A DNA stretch of 64,000 bases. Source: Posidonia oceanica (Eukaryota > Streptophyta > Magnoliopsida > Alismatales > Posidoniaceae). The stretch covers positions 496,001 through 560,000 of the forward strand of contig JAZBRS010000044.1 of NCBI GenBank assembly GCA_037176725.1. Reading direction: 5' to 3'. The notes under the pieces were generated by a model. The model worked only from the letters and a program-made list of their open reading frames with translations, searched no databases and had not been told where the DNA came from. The position numbers were made by a program, and so were the translations under genes. Positions 22,366 through 33,845 of the stretch are shown piece after piece (within the stretch, counting starts at the first letter, position 1; every line of letters begins with the position of its first letter).

Positions 22366-23568
22366 CTAGCCGGTTCGGGCCTTCTTTGACTGCCTGGAGT
22401 CGGGGAATAGGGGGCCGCCTGGCGGGATTTCATTGGCGGGCCAGAGCTCTTGGACCTCAGTCACATATTCAAGGGTGCATCCTGCACCTCCCGTAGCTGC
22501 AATGTCTGTTGATCGCACCTCGTGCTGCATCAGATCAGCCAGCTTCTTGGTTGGGGCGGTCGTGCCGAGAGGGTATGCTTGAAGAAGCTCGGGCGCTGTG
22601 CTGTCAACAAAGGCGCCCTGCTGGAAGCCAAATTGGCGCATAACCTTGATGGGGTGGTATTCCACACCCGCTGTGAATCTTGGCAGCACGATCAGCCGCG
22701 TGTCACGCGCGCTGAAAAAGACAGTGAATGGCTCGGCTACAGAGGGGATGATACGCCAGGTTACGGCGTCGTCAGTCAGTGCCGATAGCCTTTCGTACTC
22801 TTCTTTGACGCTCTTGACTATCTTGGCACGGCTGCTGCTGCAGTAAGCTTCAAAGGCATGCACCTGGGGGCGCAGAAGGTTCATTTCTAAGTGTGCAGCT
22901 AGCCAGACTTGTAAGAGTGCCCCGCAGCCGTGGAAGTGGCGGCAGCGATGTGAGATGCGGTCCAGCCCGTGATATGTTTCTGCTAGAACAACTGGTGCCA
23001 GGTCCATCTGCCGGGTCACCACAGCAAGTGCTATTTCTTCAACCTCAATGGCCACTGTCAGTCGGCCATGAGTAAAGATTAGCTCGCCCAGGAAGCGGAT
23101 GACAAACCCTCGGAGCCACAGCTCATCTCTGAGTTCGACGCGTTTCCTCATGACATCATCAAAGTGCGTTAGGCGAAGCGTAGGTTCTGGTCCGCTGGTG
23201 CAGATCAGTCTTTGTTGGCAGCTTCGAGTAGGGAGCCTAGTCAGCTGGCTCAAGACCGCGAGATATCCGTCACGCCTCATGAAGATAGGTGGGCCCATGA
23301 CCTTGGAGAAGCCGCAGATCCGACGCACTTCTTCTCGTGTGGGTGTAAGCTTAGTTCTGCCAAAGCGGAAGACGTGGTGCGCCGGTTTCCAGAATCTTGC
23401 GGCGGCACACAGAAGATGGCGGCTTACTTCCACATCAGCAGCCTTCAGCAGTTTGGTTGGGATGCCCCACAGGCGCAGCTTTTCGCAGTCTTCTTGGGTA
23501 AGCTCGCCGATCCATTCTTGCAAGGTCTCCGAGCAGTGTGCTGGAGTCAGCAGAGTGGGGAAGCCCAT
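22366..23568 (-). CDS. Accessory protein of Element B, resembling plant mobile domain / DUF7745 proteins
   Basis: Open frame of 400 codons from ATG (23568-23566) to TAG, starting MGFPTLL. It aligns along its whole length with 8586-9779 of Element A, differing by scattered substitutions (for example VFRFGRTKL here against VFCFGKTEL in A) and three extra C-terminal residues. The features seen are the WGIPTKLLKAADVEVSRH and RFWKPAHHVF segments, then LGELIFTHGRLTVAIEVEEI and APVVLAETYHGLDRISHRCR. Family resemblance is to plant mobile domain/DUF7745 proteins of unknown function. It is transcribed in the same direction as gag-pol and separated from it by 1.47 kb, so a spliced or separate message would be needed. 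No stop or frameshift is present, while gag-pol of the same copy has nine premature stops. Confidence 0.72.
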   Translation of the reverse strand: MGFPTLLTPAHCSETLQEWIGELTQEDCEKLRLWGIPTKLLKAADVEVSRHLLCAAARFWKPAHHVFRFGRTKLTPTREEVRRICGFSKVMGPPIFMRRDGYLAVLSQLTRLPTRSCQQRLICTSGPEPTLRLTHFDDVMRKRVELRDELWLRGFVIRFLGELIFTHGRLTVAIEVEEIALAVVTRQMDLAPVVLAETYHGLDRISHRCRHFHGCGALLQVWLAAHLEMNLLRPQVHAFEAYCSSSRAKIVKSVKEEYERLSALTDDAVTWRIIPSVAEPFTVFFSARDTRLIVLPRFTAGVEYHPIKVMRQFGFQQGAFVDSTAPELLQAYPLGTTAPTKKLADLMQHEVRSTDIAATGGAGCTLEYVTEVQELWPANEIPPGGPLFPDSRQSKKARTG

Positions 23569-25034
23569 TGTGCAGATCGCAGGGGTACAGGCAGATAACT
23601 GCAAAGCTTGAAGGTACCTGTTATTACCATTGCAAACAGTCAGATCACACAGGCATATAATCTCTGACAGAAAGCAGAATCTGAGGCTGATAAAGTAGTT
23701 CAGTATGCATCCAGCAGTTAATATCAGGATATAGCAGTTAAGCAACGATAAGCAAGGGGAATCTGCGGCAGTCTTGTGGACACAGGGGCAAGGGCTGGCA
23801 GGAGATCTGGACCAGCGCAGCTCGAGTAGCGTCAACGCGTTCTAGGCAAGAAGTACTGTCTCAGGGTCGAAGCGAGTTGCAGAGCGGAACGATCGATAGG
23901 AAAGAAAGGATAATTGAAGATGCATGTATGCATGATGCAGGTCGGTATGCTTATAAAATGATTGGTATGCTTGGGTGCCCTCAGCATACGGAGTGCTCTG
24001 GTGCCTACTGCAAAGGAAAGGAGTGGTCCCCGACTCACTGGGCCCTACTTGGATTCTTGGCTTGCTGGTGGCACTCCGGAACGGGTGTCGGCATTTGTGC
24101 AAGTGGTGGTGTGGTGAGGACATGTTATTTGCCGGGCTCTCAGGACCTACACCTACTCTTTCTGCTCTCTTTTTTTTTTGATTTCTCCCTCATAGGTATG
24201 CAGCCTTTCTCTGCCCCTAGCTTGGGAGAAGGGAAGTGTTTGCTCTTGGAGGGAAGTGGTAGACCCTTTTTTTAACTTAACACCCTTGGGTCTCTAGTGA
24301 GGTGCAGGGGATGATGGTGCCTTATTTTTGGGCTGAATCTTGCCCTTTTCTCTTTCTTTTTTTTTTTCTTTTTTTGCTTTTGCATTTTCCCCCTTTTTTG
24401 TTTTTGTTCTATCTCTTTTTTTTTTTTTTTTTGCTTGTTTGGTTTCTTTTTCTCCTTTTTTTTAGGCTTTTGCTATCCCCATTTTGGTGGCAAAAGAAGG
24501 GTGTTTGAGTTGTGATGGATCTGAGCTTTGGGTCTGCTGTGTGATGGGTAGAAGGAGCAGGGTTAGACTGCACACCCCTATCTCTAGGGCCGGCTTCTGT
24601 CTTCGTCTTCTGTTCCTTGGACGTGCCCAAGCCTAGATGTCTACTCTCATTTCTTCCAGACTCACATCCTAACATTTTTTCTCCCTCAAAGGTGTATGTC
24701 CTCACGAGATTAGGCAGTTCGCCTATCCTGATTGGTGGTGGCTCCCTCACTAGCTAAGACATCTAAGTAGTGCCGGGTGAGGTAGGGCAGCTTTTTCCAG
24801 AGCAGGCAAGCACTTCCGGTTCTCTTCACCGGGCCCGTATAACATGATTTGAGAGGATGACGATGATGATTTGAAGAGAGTTGATGGATGTTTTTGTGAA
24901 GATGACGATGATGATTTGAAAAGAGAGAATGCAAGAGTAGGATAGATAGAAAATGTAGGTAGGACGAGAATACAAGAAGTGAGAATGCAAGTGTGTAGGT
25001 GGGAGAAGGGCGTCTGCAACGGGGCCGCTTTCGG
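23569..25034 (-). other. Spacer between pol and the accessory gene in Element B
   Basis: Counterpart of 7167-8585. It has a long T-rich tract (about 24340-24465, A-rich in the sense direction) that is longer and more degenerate than in A. No supportable gene. Confidence 0.6.
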
Positions 25035-25199
25035 CTACTGATAGTACTTCTTGAGATAGCAGAGGTTGACGGGCTCAGACTACTCGACCTGGTCCATATC
25101 CTCAAGAGTCACAGCGCCTCCCGAGAAGATCTGCTTGACCACAACAGGGTCGCGCCAATTGGGTCGGGATTTCCCTCGACCATCAAGCAAATGAATGGC

Positions 25200-26190
25200 G
25201 CGCAAGACAAGGTCCCCTGGCTGAAAGTTTCTGGGCTGGACCTTCTTCAAGAATGCTCTGGCCATCCGCTTCTGGTAGCAGTGAGCGTTGTGCATAGCTT
25301 GCAATCTGTGCTCATCAATCAGATTCAGTTGGACGCAGCGGTCTTCGACCCATTCTGCCTCTTCCAACTCAGCTTCTCGTAGGATCCACAGAGAGGGGAT
25401 CTCTACTTCAACAGGTAACACCGCCTCCATGCCGTACACCAGAGAGTACGGGGTGGCTCCCGTCGAGGTCCGGATTGATGTCCTGTACGCCCAGAGCGCG
25501 TACGGGAGCTTGTCAAGCCAATCCTTGTGGGCTTCTGCCATTTTCTTCAGGATTTTAACAATGTTCTTGTTTGCAGACTCCACTGCTCCGTTCATCTGTG
25601 GCCGATAGGGCGAGGATCGATGATGCTTGATTTTGAGACTTTGCAGGTATTCCTCGATCCTTCTGGCAATGAAGTTTGTGCCATTATCAGAAATGACTGA
25701 GTGCGGGACCCCATATCGGGCAACGATATTGTTTTTGATAAACTTTTCTGTTGCCACAGCGGTGACTGTCTTATAAGAGGCTGCTTCCACCCACTTGGTA
25801 AAGTAATCGATCGCTACCAGAATGTAACGATGACCATTTGAAGCGGCCGGGTGGACGGCGCCAATGGCATCGATCCCCCAGGTGGAGAAAGGCCATGGCG
25901 AAGACATGTTATGCAGCTGTTGCGGAGGGGCCTTGATGAAGTTACCATGGATCTGGCAGTCGTGGCATCTGCGCACGAACCGGCAGCAGTCTGCTTCCAT
26001 GGTCTGCCAGAAATATCCTTGGAGCATGATCTTCATGGCCAGGAGGGCGCTGTTCATGTGCGGGCCACAGGTCCCTGCATGTACTTGAAGCATCAGCGTG
26101 TCAGCCTCCGATTTGTTCAGGCAGCGCAGTAGCATCTGATTATATGACCTTCTGTACAGCTGCCCAGCCCCCAGCACGTACTTTGATGCC
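25200..26190 (-). other. Integrase domain of Element B
   Basis: Zinc site with HAGTCGPH and CHDC, core with WGIDAIGAVHP (first Asp), SDNGTNF (second Asp) and NGAVESANK (Glu), then PGDLVLRAIHLLDGRGKSRPNW. No chromodomain follows. The domain is free of stops; the nearest is at 25082, a few codons before the natural end. Confidence 0.93.
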
Positions 26191-26384
26191 AGACGCGCTA
26201 GAGTTCTCTTGTCTGCTGCCGCGGTATCAGGAGGAAAGCTGCCAGACTCCAGGAAAGATTTTATATCTTGATACCAAGGCTGCTCCTCTGCTGGATCCGC
26301 CTCTTGTATGTTCAGGCAATATGCAGGCTGCTCAATGCGAGTAACAGATACATCCACTGCGCTGTCTTCAGATATAGTGAGCTA

Positions 26385-27260
26385 GGATGCCAGAGTTGCT
26401 AGCGCGTCTGCGTATGCATTCTTTGCTCTATTCATGTATGTGAAGCAGTTGCTCTCAAATTCTTCCATCAGCCTCAACAGGTGTTCGTGATACGGCACAA
26501 GTTTGGGATCTTTTGTTCTCCAGTCGCCGTTCACTTGAGAAATTACTAGCATGGCATCACCGTGCACATGCAGCTTCTGCGCCTTATGCTCGAGGGCGAC
26601 TTTCAATCCCAGGATGCATGCTTCATATTCGGCTTCATTGTTTGTGCAGGTGAAAGTCAGCTTCCTCGCGAAGGGAATCATCTGTCCCTAGGGCGTGGTC
26701 AGCACTGCGCCTACGCCTCGGCCCTTTTTGTTGACAGCGCCATCAAAGTAGAGCTGCCATTCCTCTTGTTTTTCAGGATCTTTCTCCTCAGAGTCCTCCA
26801 TTGCGAAGAGGATGTCCTCGTCAGGGAACTGCGTCTGGAGGGGTTGGTATTCAGGCAGAGGAAGATCAGCAAGATGGTCTGCCATGGCCTGACCCTTCAT
26901 GGATTTCTGTGTGACAAAGGTGATGTCGTACTGAGACAATAACACCTACCACTTAGCACATCTGCCTACCATGGCCGGCTTTTGAAAGAGGAACTTGATA
27001 GGATCATGCCGGCATAAGAGCTGAACTGGGTATGCCATCATGTAGTGCCTTAGTTTCTGTGCAGCCTAGACAAGGGACAAGCAGGTCTTCTCTAGTGTAC
27101 TGTACCTGGCTTCGCATTCATTAAATTTCTTGCTCAGGTAATAGATGGCGCGCTCCCTTCTACCAGATTCGTCATGTTGGCCCAAGACGACGCCCATGGA
27201 ATGCTGCGTGGTAGAAAGGTAGAGAAGCAAAGGTCTGCCTGGTGTAGGGGGAACCAGGAC
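26385..27260 (-). other. Tandem RNase H domains of Element B
   Basis: First domain about 27260-26860 (LLLYLSTTQHSMG, no first Asp), second about 26765-26385 (LYFDGAVNKKG, NNEAEYEACILGL, VHGDAMLVIS, AYADALATLAS). The second keeps its acidic residues. TAG codons at 27066, 26946, 26688 and 26382 break the frame. Confidence 0.87.
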
Positions 27261-27429
27261 AGGAGGCTTGATCAACAGCTATTTGATCTTGGCAAATGCA
27301 GCCTGACACTCCTCGCTCCAGTCGATCTGCGCATTCTTCTTCAGGAGCTTGAATATGGGTTCGCAGATGGGCGTAAGCTGTGCAATAAAGCGATTGATAT
27401 ACTGTAAACGCCCAAGCAGACTTCTGACC

Positions 27430-28140
27430 TCCTTTTCAGTTCTAGGGGGTGGCATGTCCACGATGGCTTTTGCTTTCATCGGGTCCACCTCAATCCCCCT
27501 TTGGCTAACAATGTAGCCGAGCAGCTTGCCAGAAGACACCCCGAATACACACTTCTTGGGATTCAGGCGCAATTTGTATTTCCGTAGACGATCAAAGAGC
27601 TTTCCTAGACAGGCAAGGTGGTCTTCAGGCTCTCTGGTTTTAGCAATCATGTCGTCTACGTAGACCTCTACTTCTTGGTGCATGAGGTCATGGAACAATG
27701 CAGTCATGGCCCTCTGATAGGTCGCACCAGCATTCTTCAGGCCGAACGGCATGACTTGGTAGCAGAAGACTCCCCAAGGGGTGATGAATGAAGTCTTTTC
27801 CATGTCTTCTTCTGCCATTTTGATCTGGTTGTATCCAGAAAAGCCGTCCAGGAAGGAAAGCATCTTGTGGCCCACTGTATTGTCGACTAGGACGTCAATG
27901 TGAGGCAAAGGGAAGTCGTCCTTGGGACTCGCCTTGTTCAGGTCCCTGTAGTCGATGCAGATCCGGATCCGGCCATCTTTCTTGGGCACAGGTACAATGT
28001 TTGCCAGCCATTCAGGATAAAGAACGACCTTCAGAAAGTTGACCCTGAGCTGCTTCATTATCTCTTCTTTGATCATGAGCAGCCACTGTGGTCGCCATCT
28101 TCTTAGTTTCTGCTTCACTGGCTTGGCATCCGGGTTTAAG
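27430..28140 (-). other. Reverse transcriptase domain of Element B
   Basis: KPVKQKLRRW, RICIDYRDLNKASPKDD, SFLDGFSGYNQIKM, FCYQVMPFGLKNAGATYQR and YVDDMIAKT (near 27664-27640) are all present and uninterrupted; the first stop follows at 27281. Confidence 0.94.
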
Positions 28141-30299
28141 GGCAGATTGTGCACCACTACTTCTATGTCAAGGCCGACCATATCCTCGTAACTCCAGGCG
28201 AAGACATCCGCATATTCTTTTAGGAATGCGATGAACTCTGCTCGAGCCTGGGAGGACAGCTGGGCACTGATACGGACTTCTCTGACTTCCTCAGCTGTGC
28301 CGATGTTGACAACCTCTGTTTCTTCTTCAACATGGAGGTTGGGGCCTTCTGGGTCGTCGTCATAGGGCCAGAACTCGGGCAACGGTTCGTCAATCTCATC
28401 CATGCCCGTATCGTCCTCCTCTCCATAAGCAATGAGTTCCGAGAGGATCTCTTTCTCAAAAGAAGGACTTGTGATGTCGAAAGAGTGTATATGTTCCACT
28501 GCTTGGCCCTGGTGACGCTTCAGGATGGTCACGCTTACTCGAGTATTCTTGTAGCCTCGGTGCGCGACCTCCGTCCCAGCAACTTCTTCTGCTGCTTGCT
28601 CTGGCCTGACTGATTCTGCTAAGTGCTCTGCTGATACTGCTGGGGGCCTTGCTGATTCTGCTGTTGATACTGCTGATGATTCTGCTACTGAGGCTGCTGA
28701 CAACTCTGTTACTGATTCTGCTTTCTGCTCTGTTACTGCTGCTGCTTGGACTGCTAGTGCTTCCTCCTCTGAGTCTTCTAGTGTGCTTAGGGAGGGTATG
28801 CCGGACCGGCGGCTGATCTGGGCACTGCCGCTTGCTATGCTGCTCCGGTGAGGCATGTGTTGCACAAACCACCTAGACCCGCCTTCTGGTTGGAGAGTGA
28901 TGAGCTCATCTGGTCTAGGGGAGTCCGGTGCTGCCGAGCCTTCTTCCAGGACCATGATAGAGGCATGGTCCTCTTGCAGAGGAGGGTCCGTAACCACGGC
29001 TTTCCCTTTCCTTTCTGGGGCTCGATGCTCTGCCAGGTCTTCTGCTATCGACTTGATTTGTTCTTGATAAAGTAGCTCTAAGTCGGACATCCATGAATCG
29101 ACCTGGGCTTCTATCACCACTCCTTCCTCCTCGTCCGAGGGTGAGTCGACGTAGTAGGCGCCGGGGGCCTGCGGCACTGGCTCGGCTGCAAGACGGATCG
29201 CTGCCCTAGGAATTTGCATGATCTGGTTCACGGGCGAGTCCAATAGCGGCAGCTTTGGTGTGGGAGATTCAAACAGATTGGTCAGCGGGGCCACAGATGG
29301 ATATGCTGCCAGAGTTACTGTTGCAGGTGGAGGGCAGGCAGAGATGCTCTTCTGAGGGCTCAAGGGCCGGGAGACTACGGCGCTTAGTGGGTCCTCTGCA
29401 ACTGGTTGTGACTGTGAGAGTGTAGCTTCTGACGCCGTGGGGGCCTACCAAGAGAGTTGCTGCTTGGCGTCAGGAAGATGTGGAGCGGACTGCGCCGACT
29501 GCGCTCCCAGTGATGCGACTGCTGGAGTGAGCTGAACTGTGTTACTGACTGAATTAATTGACTGCCCCTCCGGAGAGAGGGATAGTGGCACTGGTGTGAC
29601 TGCGACCGCTGGTAGCCTGCCCGATTCTGCCAAAAGGAGTGTCTCTGACTCCTGCACCGCTGCTGCCTGTACTTGTAATGCAGATGTGGCTGCAAAAGTG
29701 TGAGAGCTTGCCAGTTCTACCGCAGAGCCTGCTGAGCTGTCTGCTGTATCTGCTAGAGGGAGAGCTGAACATACTGATTGCGGTGCCTCTATGCTGATCA
29801 TTGCCTTGCTGCCAGTTGGGACTGCCTCTACTGTGCCAGACTGCTCCTCATCCGAGTAGTAGTCCTCAATGCGGACCCAGTCTTCTGTCGGCACCGCGGC
29901 TTGATCATTGGTTGATCCCAGAATTCCTGCACTGGTGAAGTTAGTGAGGTCTCTGGGAATGGCTGGTTCTTGATCCTTCAGCTGAAGGCAGTGATCTTCG
30001 TTGAGCTTGGGTTCGTAACCGAGGCCTTCAGATTTCCTCCGCTCCACCACTACGATCGGCTCTGCGATCCCGTGGCCGTGACGCCCGAGCGGCGTACCCT
30101 TTATGTAACCCCACCTGTGACATACATTCTCAACCATTTGGAAGGGGTTGCTGTGAACGGCCAAGGAGTGGACACGTTCAAGATCAGGAATGAAGTTAAC
30201 CGGCTCGCACCGATTAACGCGATATAGAGCTTCAGAAGTCTCGGGGTCAAACGGGATAGCTTGTGAAGACACGGGGGAGACTGCTTCGATCCGCTCCTT

Positions 30300-30700
30300 C
30301 TCAAAGTTCTCCGCCATGACGACAATGACATCATCGCCACGACGGTACTTTATCATCCGATGGAGGGTCGAAGGAAGGACCTGATGCTTGTGGAGCCAAG
30401 GGCGCCCAAGCAAAAGATTGAAATTTGGCTTCAAGTCGACGACATAGAATTCTACATCGAAGACGACCGGGCCAATGGCAAGAGGAATAATCAGAATCCC
30501 TAGAGCGTCATGGTGGGTGTTGTCAAAAGCTATCATTCCCTTCACGGCTGGCGTGATGTCCTCGGCTTTGAATCCGAGCTTGGTTGCAGTACGCAAGGGG
30601 CAGACATTAAGGCCTGACCCATTATCAACCAGTGTTAGGGGAATGCGAAAGCTTTTGAACTGAACCGTGACGAACAGGGGTTGGTTATGATTAATCCCCA
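30300..30700 (-). other. Aspartic protease domain of Element B
   Basis: Active site LTLVDNGSGLNV with the catalytic Asp codon at 30626-30624, then NLLLGRPWLHKHQ. Uninterrupted. Confidence 0.88.
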
Positions 30701-31793
30701 CCGGAGGTAGCTCATCGCTCGTAAAAGAGATGACCTGGGGCTCTGCAATCATCCCTACCATGCTTTCCAAGGCTGAAGGCTCAATAGACTGGGACACACG
30801 GGCAGCCTGGAACACGCGAAGAAAAGCCTTGCGGTGTTCGGCAGAGGTGTGGATTAGATCCCAAATGGAAATGTCAGCTTTGACCTTCTTAAGTTGAGAG
30901 GTTATGTCTGCCTTGGGTTGGTTCTTTTTGGCGACAGGAGGGGTCGTTTTGGCAAGCTCTAAGGGGGTAGTGGCAGGAAGCTGGGCCGCTACAGGCTGGG
31001 CAGGGATTTGGCTTGCTACGGGTTGATTTGGGGTTGGATCTGCTACGGGTTGGTTGGAGGGTGGGGGCATAGCAGGCTTGGAGTGATTTGGCCTAATTGC
31101 CGGTGTTGGGGGCCTGTAGACCCTCCCCGATCGCGTTACTTCCGCACACATTTTTGTGGCGTAGCTGTAAGGGACGCGATGGGTGTCCAAGGTTAAGTCA
31201 ATAACCACTGGAGCACGTGCTGCGAGCACAGGAGGAGTTACAGGAGGACCTACTAGGTATTGAGGTCTACCTAGAGGGTATGGTTGTTGGGGTGGGAAGG
31301 CTGGGGCAGGTTGAGGTCTGCCTAGAAGGTGTACAGGGGATTCTAGCTGAGGTCGCCCTAAGAGGTGGACAGGGGATCTAGGTTGGGCCCTAGCTAGAAG
31401 GTCTACAGGGGATTGAGCCTGAGGAAGCACAGCAGGGGGCGCAGAGGGGTGCTCCGGCCTGGCACGCGGTCGGATCGTGTGAATTCCCGACTCGGAGCCA
31501 GCAACTGCCGCAAGATAGAGATTTACAGGGAAAGGCTCAGAGATATCAGAGATAAGATCAGAAGGGTCTACCATAGAGGTAGCAGGCCCAGAAGGAAAGA
31601 CAGAATGGATGCCTGAGGTTCCCGCCCCTCCCGGATAAGAGTGCTCCGGTAGGGGTTGGTGGATGATGCCAGAATGAGGGGGAACAACTGAATGTGCAGA
31701 TGCATGTGTGTGTGCTTGAGTGGATGCCTCGTGCATGTCAATCACAATCGTTCCCGATTCGATTAAATCCTGAATAGCGTTCCGCAAGGAGAA

Positions 31794-31835
31794 GCAATTG
31801 TCCATCGAATGCCCGGCACTTCGATGGAAATTGCA
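31794..31835 (-). other. Gag zinc knuckle of Element B
   Basis: C-X2-H-X4-H-X4-C, read CNFHRSAGHSMDNC, intact here. The CHHC form is shared by A and C and is probably a family trait; RNA binding is inferred from the position. Confidence 0.82.
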
Positions 31836-32339
31836 GAAGAGGTTCGCCCTAAACCAATGCGGCAAGGGACTTGGGGGCGGACGAACCTCCGGGAACTTCA
31901 GGAGCGATGCAACCTTTGGCAAGATGACTGTAAGTGGTTCCACCAGTGGGGCGAATTTCCGCTTCTCAGTGAGTGGCCTTCTTTGCCTCTAGTATGAGCC
32001 TTGCTGAACCGGTGCGGCAGGGTAGACCAGTCTAACGGTGGTTGTGATTTGCGGTGTGGGTGGATTCCTAGGTGCAGGAGCGTACACCATCTGAGCTGGG
32101 GCAGGCCGGAATGGCAAGCGAACAGGCACAGCAGGGGAGTCGACAAATGCAACAGCGGTTTTCGGTGAGTCTTTCCTCTTCGGGCGGTTGTTGTTGCTGC
32201 CGCTGTTGTTGTTGGAGGCGCTGCTGTTGGCACTGTTACTGCTGATCGCGGCCTGCTTAGCGAACGCAGAGAGAGCCGGGAAGTTGCCACTCCGCAAAGA
32301 ACTCTCCACGCACACTCCAGCTCTGATGAGTGCTGCAAA

Positions 32340-32810
32340 AGTAGTGACTGGTTGGATGCTAAGCAGAGCTCTTAGAGACGGCTGTGCCCCTTTGATAACG
32401 ATCTCGATAGACTCCTCGTCAGAGGGTCTATCTCGAACCTGAGAGGCAAGGGCGCGCCAGCGGCCGACGTACTCCCCGAACGGCTCGCCGGAATTCTGCT
32501 TGATTGCGATCAAGTCCGCCCTCTTTGGGACTAGATCGAGGTTGAAGGAGTATTGTTCTAGAAACGCCTGACTGAGGTCGTTCCAAGTCTTGATGGCTGA
32601 CATGTCAAGCGATGTAAACCACTTGAGTGCCGGCCTGGTCAAACTCTTCTGGAATAGGCGGATCAGCAACCTCTCGTCAGCCTGAAGCTGAGCGAGATCA
32701 CCGCAATACGCCTTCAGGTGTGCCACGGGGCAGCCCCTACCAATGTATTTCTCGAAGTTCGGGATTTTGAACTTCGGAGGGAGTACCGCCTCTGGAAAGC
32801 AGTAGAGGTC
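32340..32810 (-). other. Gag capsid-like core domain of Element B
   Basis: Matches the Retrotrans_gag pattern: PPKFKIPNFEKYIGRGCP, HLKAYCGDLAQL, LTRPALKWFTSLD, TWNDLSQAFLEQYSFN and EPFGEYVGRWRALASQVRDR. It forms the virus-like particle. A related copy is in Element C. Confidence 0.9.
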
Positions 32811-33845
32811 CTGAAATTGGTAGGTCTGGTGCTCAATACCCTGCACTAGTCGTAGTGCCTTTTCCAAGATGTCCATCCGGTTATTGATGGGGTCCGGAGT
32901 TACTGCTATAGGGGAGGGATCAGCTGGGGTAGTGAGCACATACGCCGAATGGGTCGCACCTAAGTGCTCCTCCAGATCTACCATAGCGTCGCCTGGTGGA
33001 GCAACGGGATGGCCGGCGTATCCGTGCTGGGGAACTGTGTATGCAGGAGTGTATGCAGGATGCTGGGCTTGATGCAAGGGAGAAGAGTAGATGCCATGCT
33101 GTGCTGTGATAGGGGTAGGATGACGGAGCACCAGTTGCTGTACAGGCGGGATGCCAGACAGCGAGCCAGTGAGGTACTGGGCTCCAGTCGGTCCGAAGGA
33201 CTGACCACCAGGGGGAAGAGGAGCATGCTGTGCTAAGTGTTGTGCTGCAAGAGGCAGTAAACGGGCCCCCATCATCGGAACCGTGAGCAGTAGAGACGAT
33301 GGTCGAGGCGGAGGTGTAGAGGTAGATGCAAGAGATGCAGGAACTGGCCTCAAAGGAACCTCAGGAATGACAGGAGCACAGGAAGGACGAACTGATAGAG
33401 CCATGCCCTGCAGTCTCTAGGCAAGCTCCATCAGGTGCTGGTACTGTGCCTCAGGCGTCTCGCCAGCGGGGACGCTGAAGTGCAGTGCCGACGAAGGTTG
33501 AGAAGCAAGTGGCACGGACACAGACTGTCTGGGAGGAAAAGATTCTACAGAAAAAGTCGCAGCAGCGGTAGGTGGGATGTCGAAGGCGACGTATCCCTGG
33601 GACGGAGGGGGCTGTGGCGTCTCCGAAACGCGAGTGACGGTCGTCAAGATAGACTCGGCGATCGGATCCGGAGGAAGAGATGCTTGCCACTGTCCCGGGA
33701 CGTACTGGGATCCTAGAGGCGCCAAGGGAGGAAATCCTGGCGTCGGAGGAGAAACAAGGGGGACAGAAGGAGCAATCGGAGGGGCCGGAATGGAAACACC
33801 CTCCGTGACAGGAGTGAAAAGAGGCTCACTGACGTACTGGGCCAT

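Larger units (their letters stand above)
25035..33845 (-). pseudogene. gag-pol: Element B gag-pol polyprotein, one frame with nine premature TAG stops
   Basis: The frame starts at the ATG 33845-33843 (MAQYVSEP; Element C gag also starts MAQ) and ends at TAG 25037-25035, 2936 codons with no frameshift. Order: gag core (32810-32340), zinc knuckle (31835-31794), proline-rich SPVHLLGRPQ repeats, protease (30700-30300), a long Ala/Ser/Glu-rich linker, reverse transcriptase (28140-27430), two RNase H domains (27260-26385), integrase (26190-25200). Premature TAG codons lie with their lowest coordinate at 33417, 31989, 29445, 27279, 27066, 26946, 26688, 26382 and 25080. Where A can be compared, A has CAG or TGG. 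Catalytic residues of protease, polymerase and integrase are retained. Gag and Pol were evidently made as one continuous frame, as is common in the Tat lineage. Confidence 0.95.

Noticed and set aside
25035..33845. Recoding of TAG as glutamine to explain nine in-frame TAG codons
   Set aside because: Two of the stops replace Trp, A has different stops, and the sites fit CHG deamination. No plant nuclear genome is known to use such a code.
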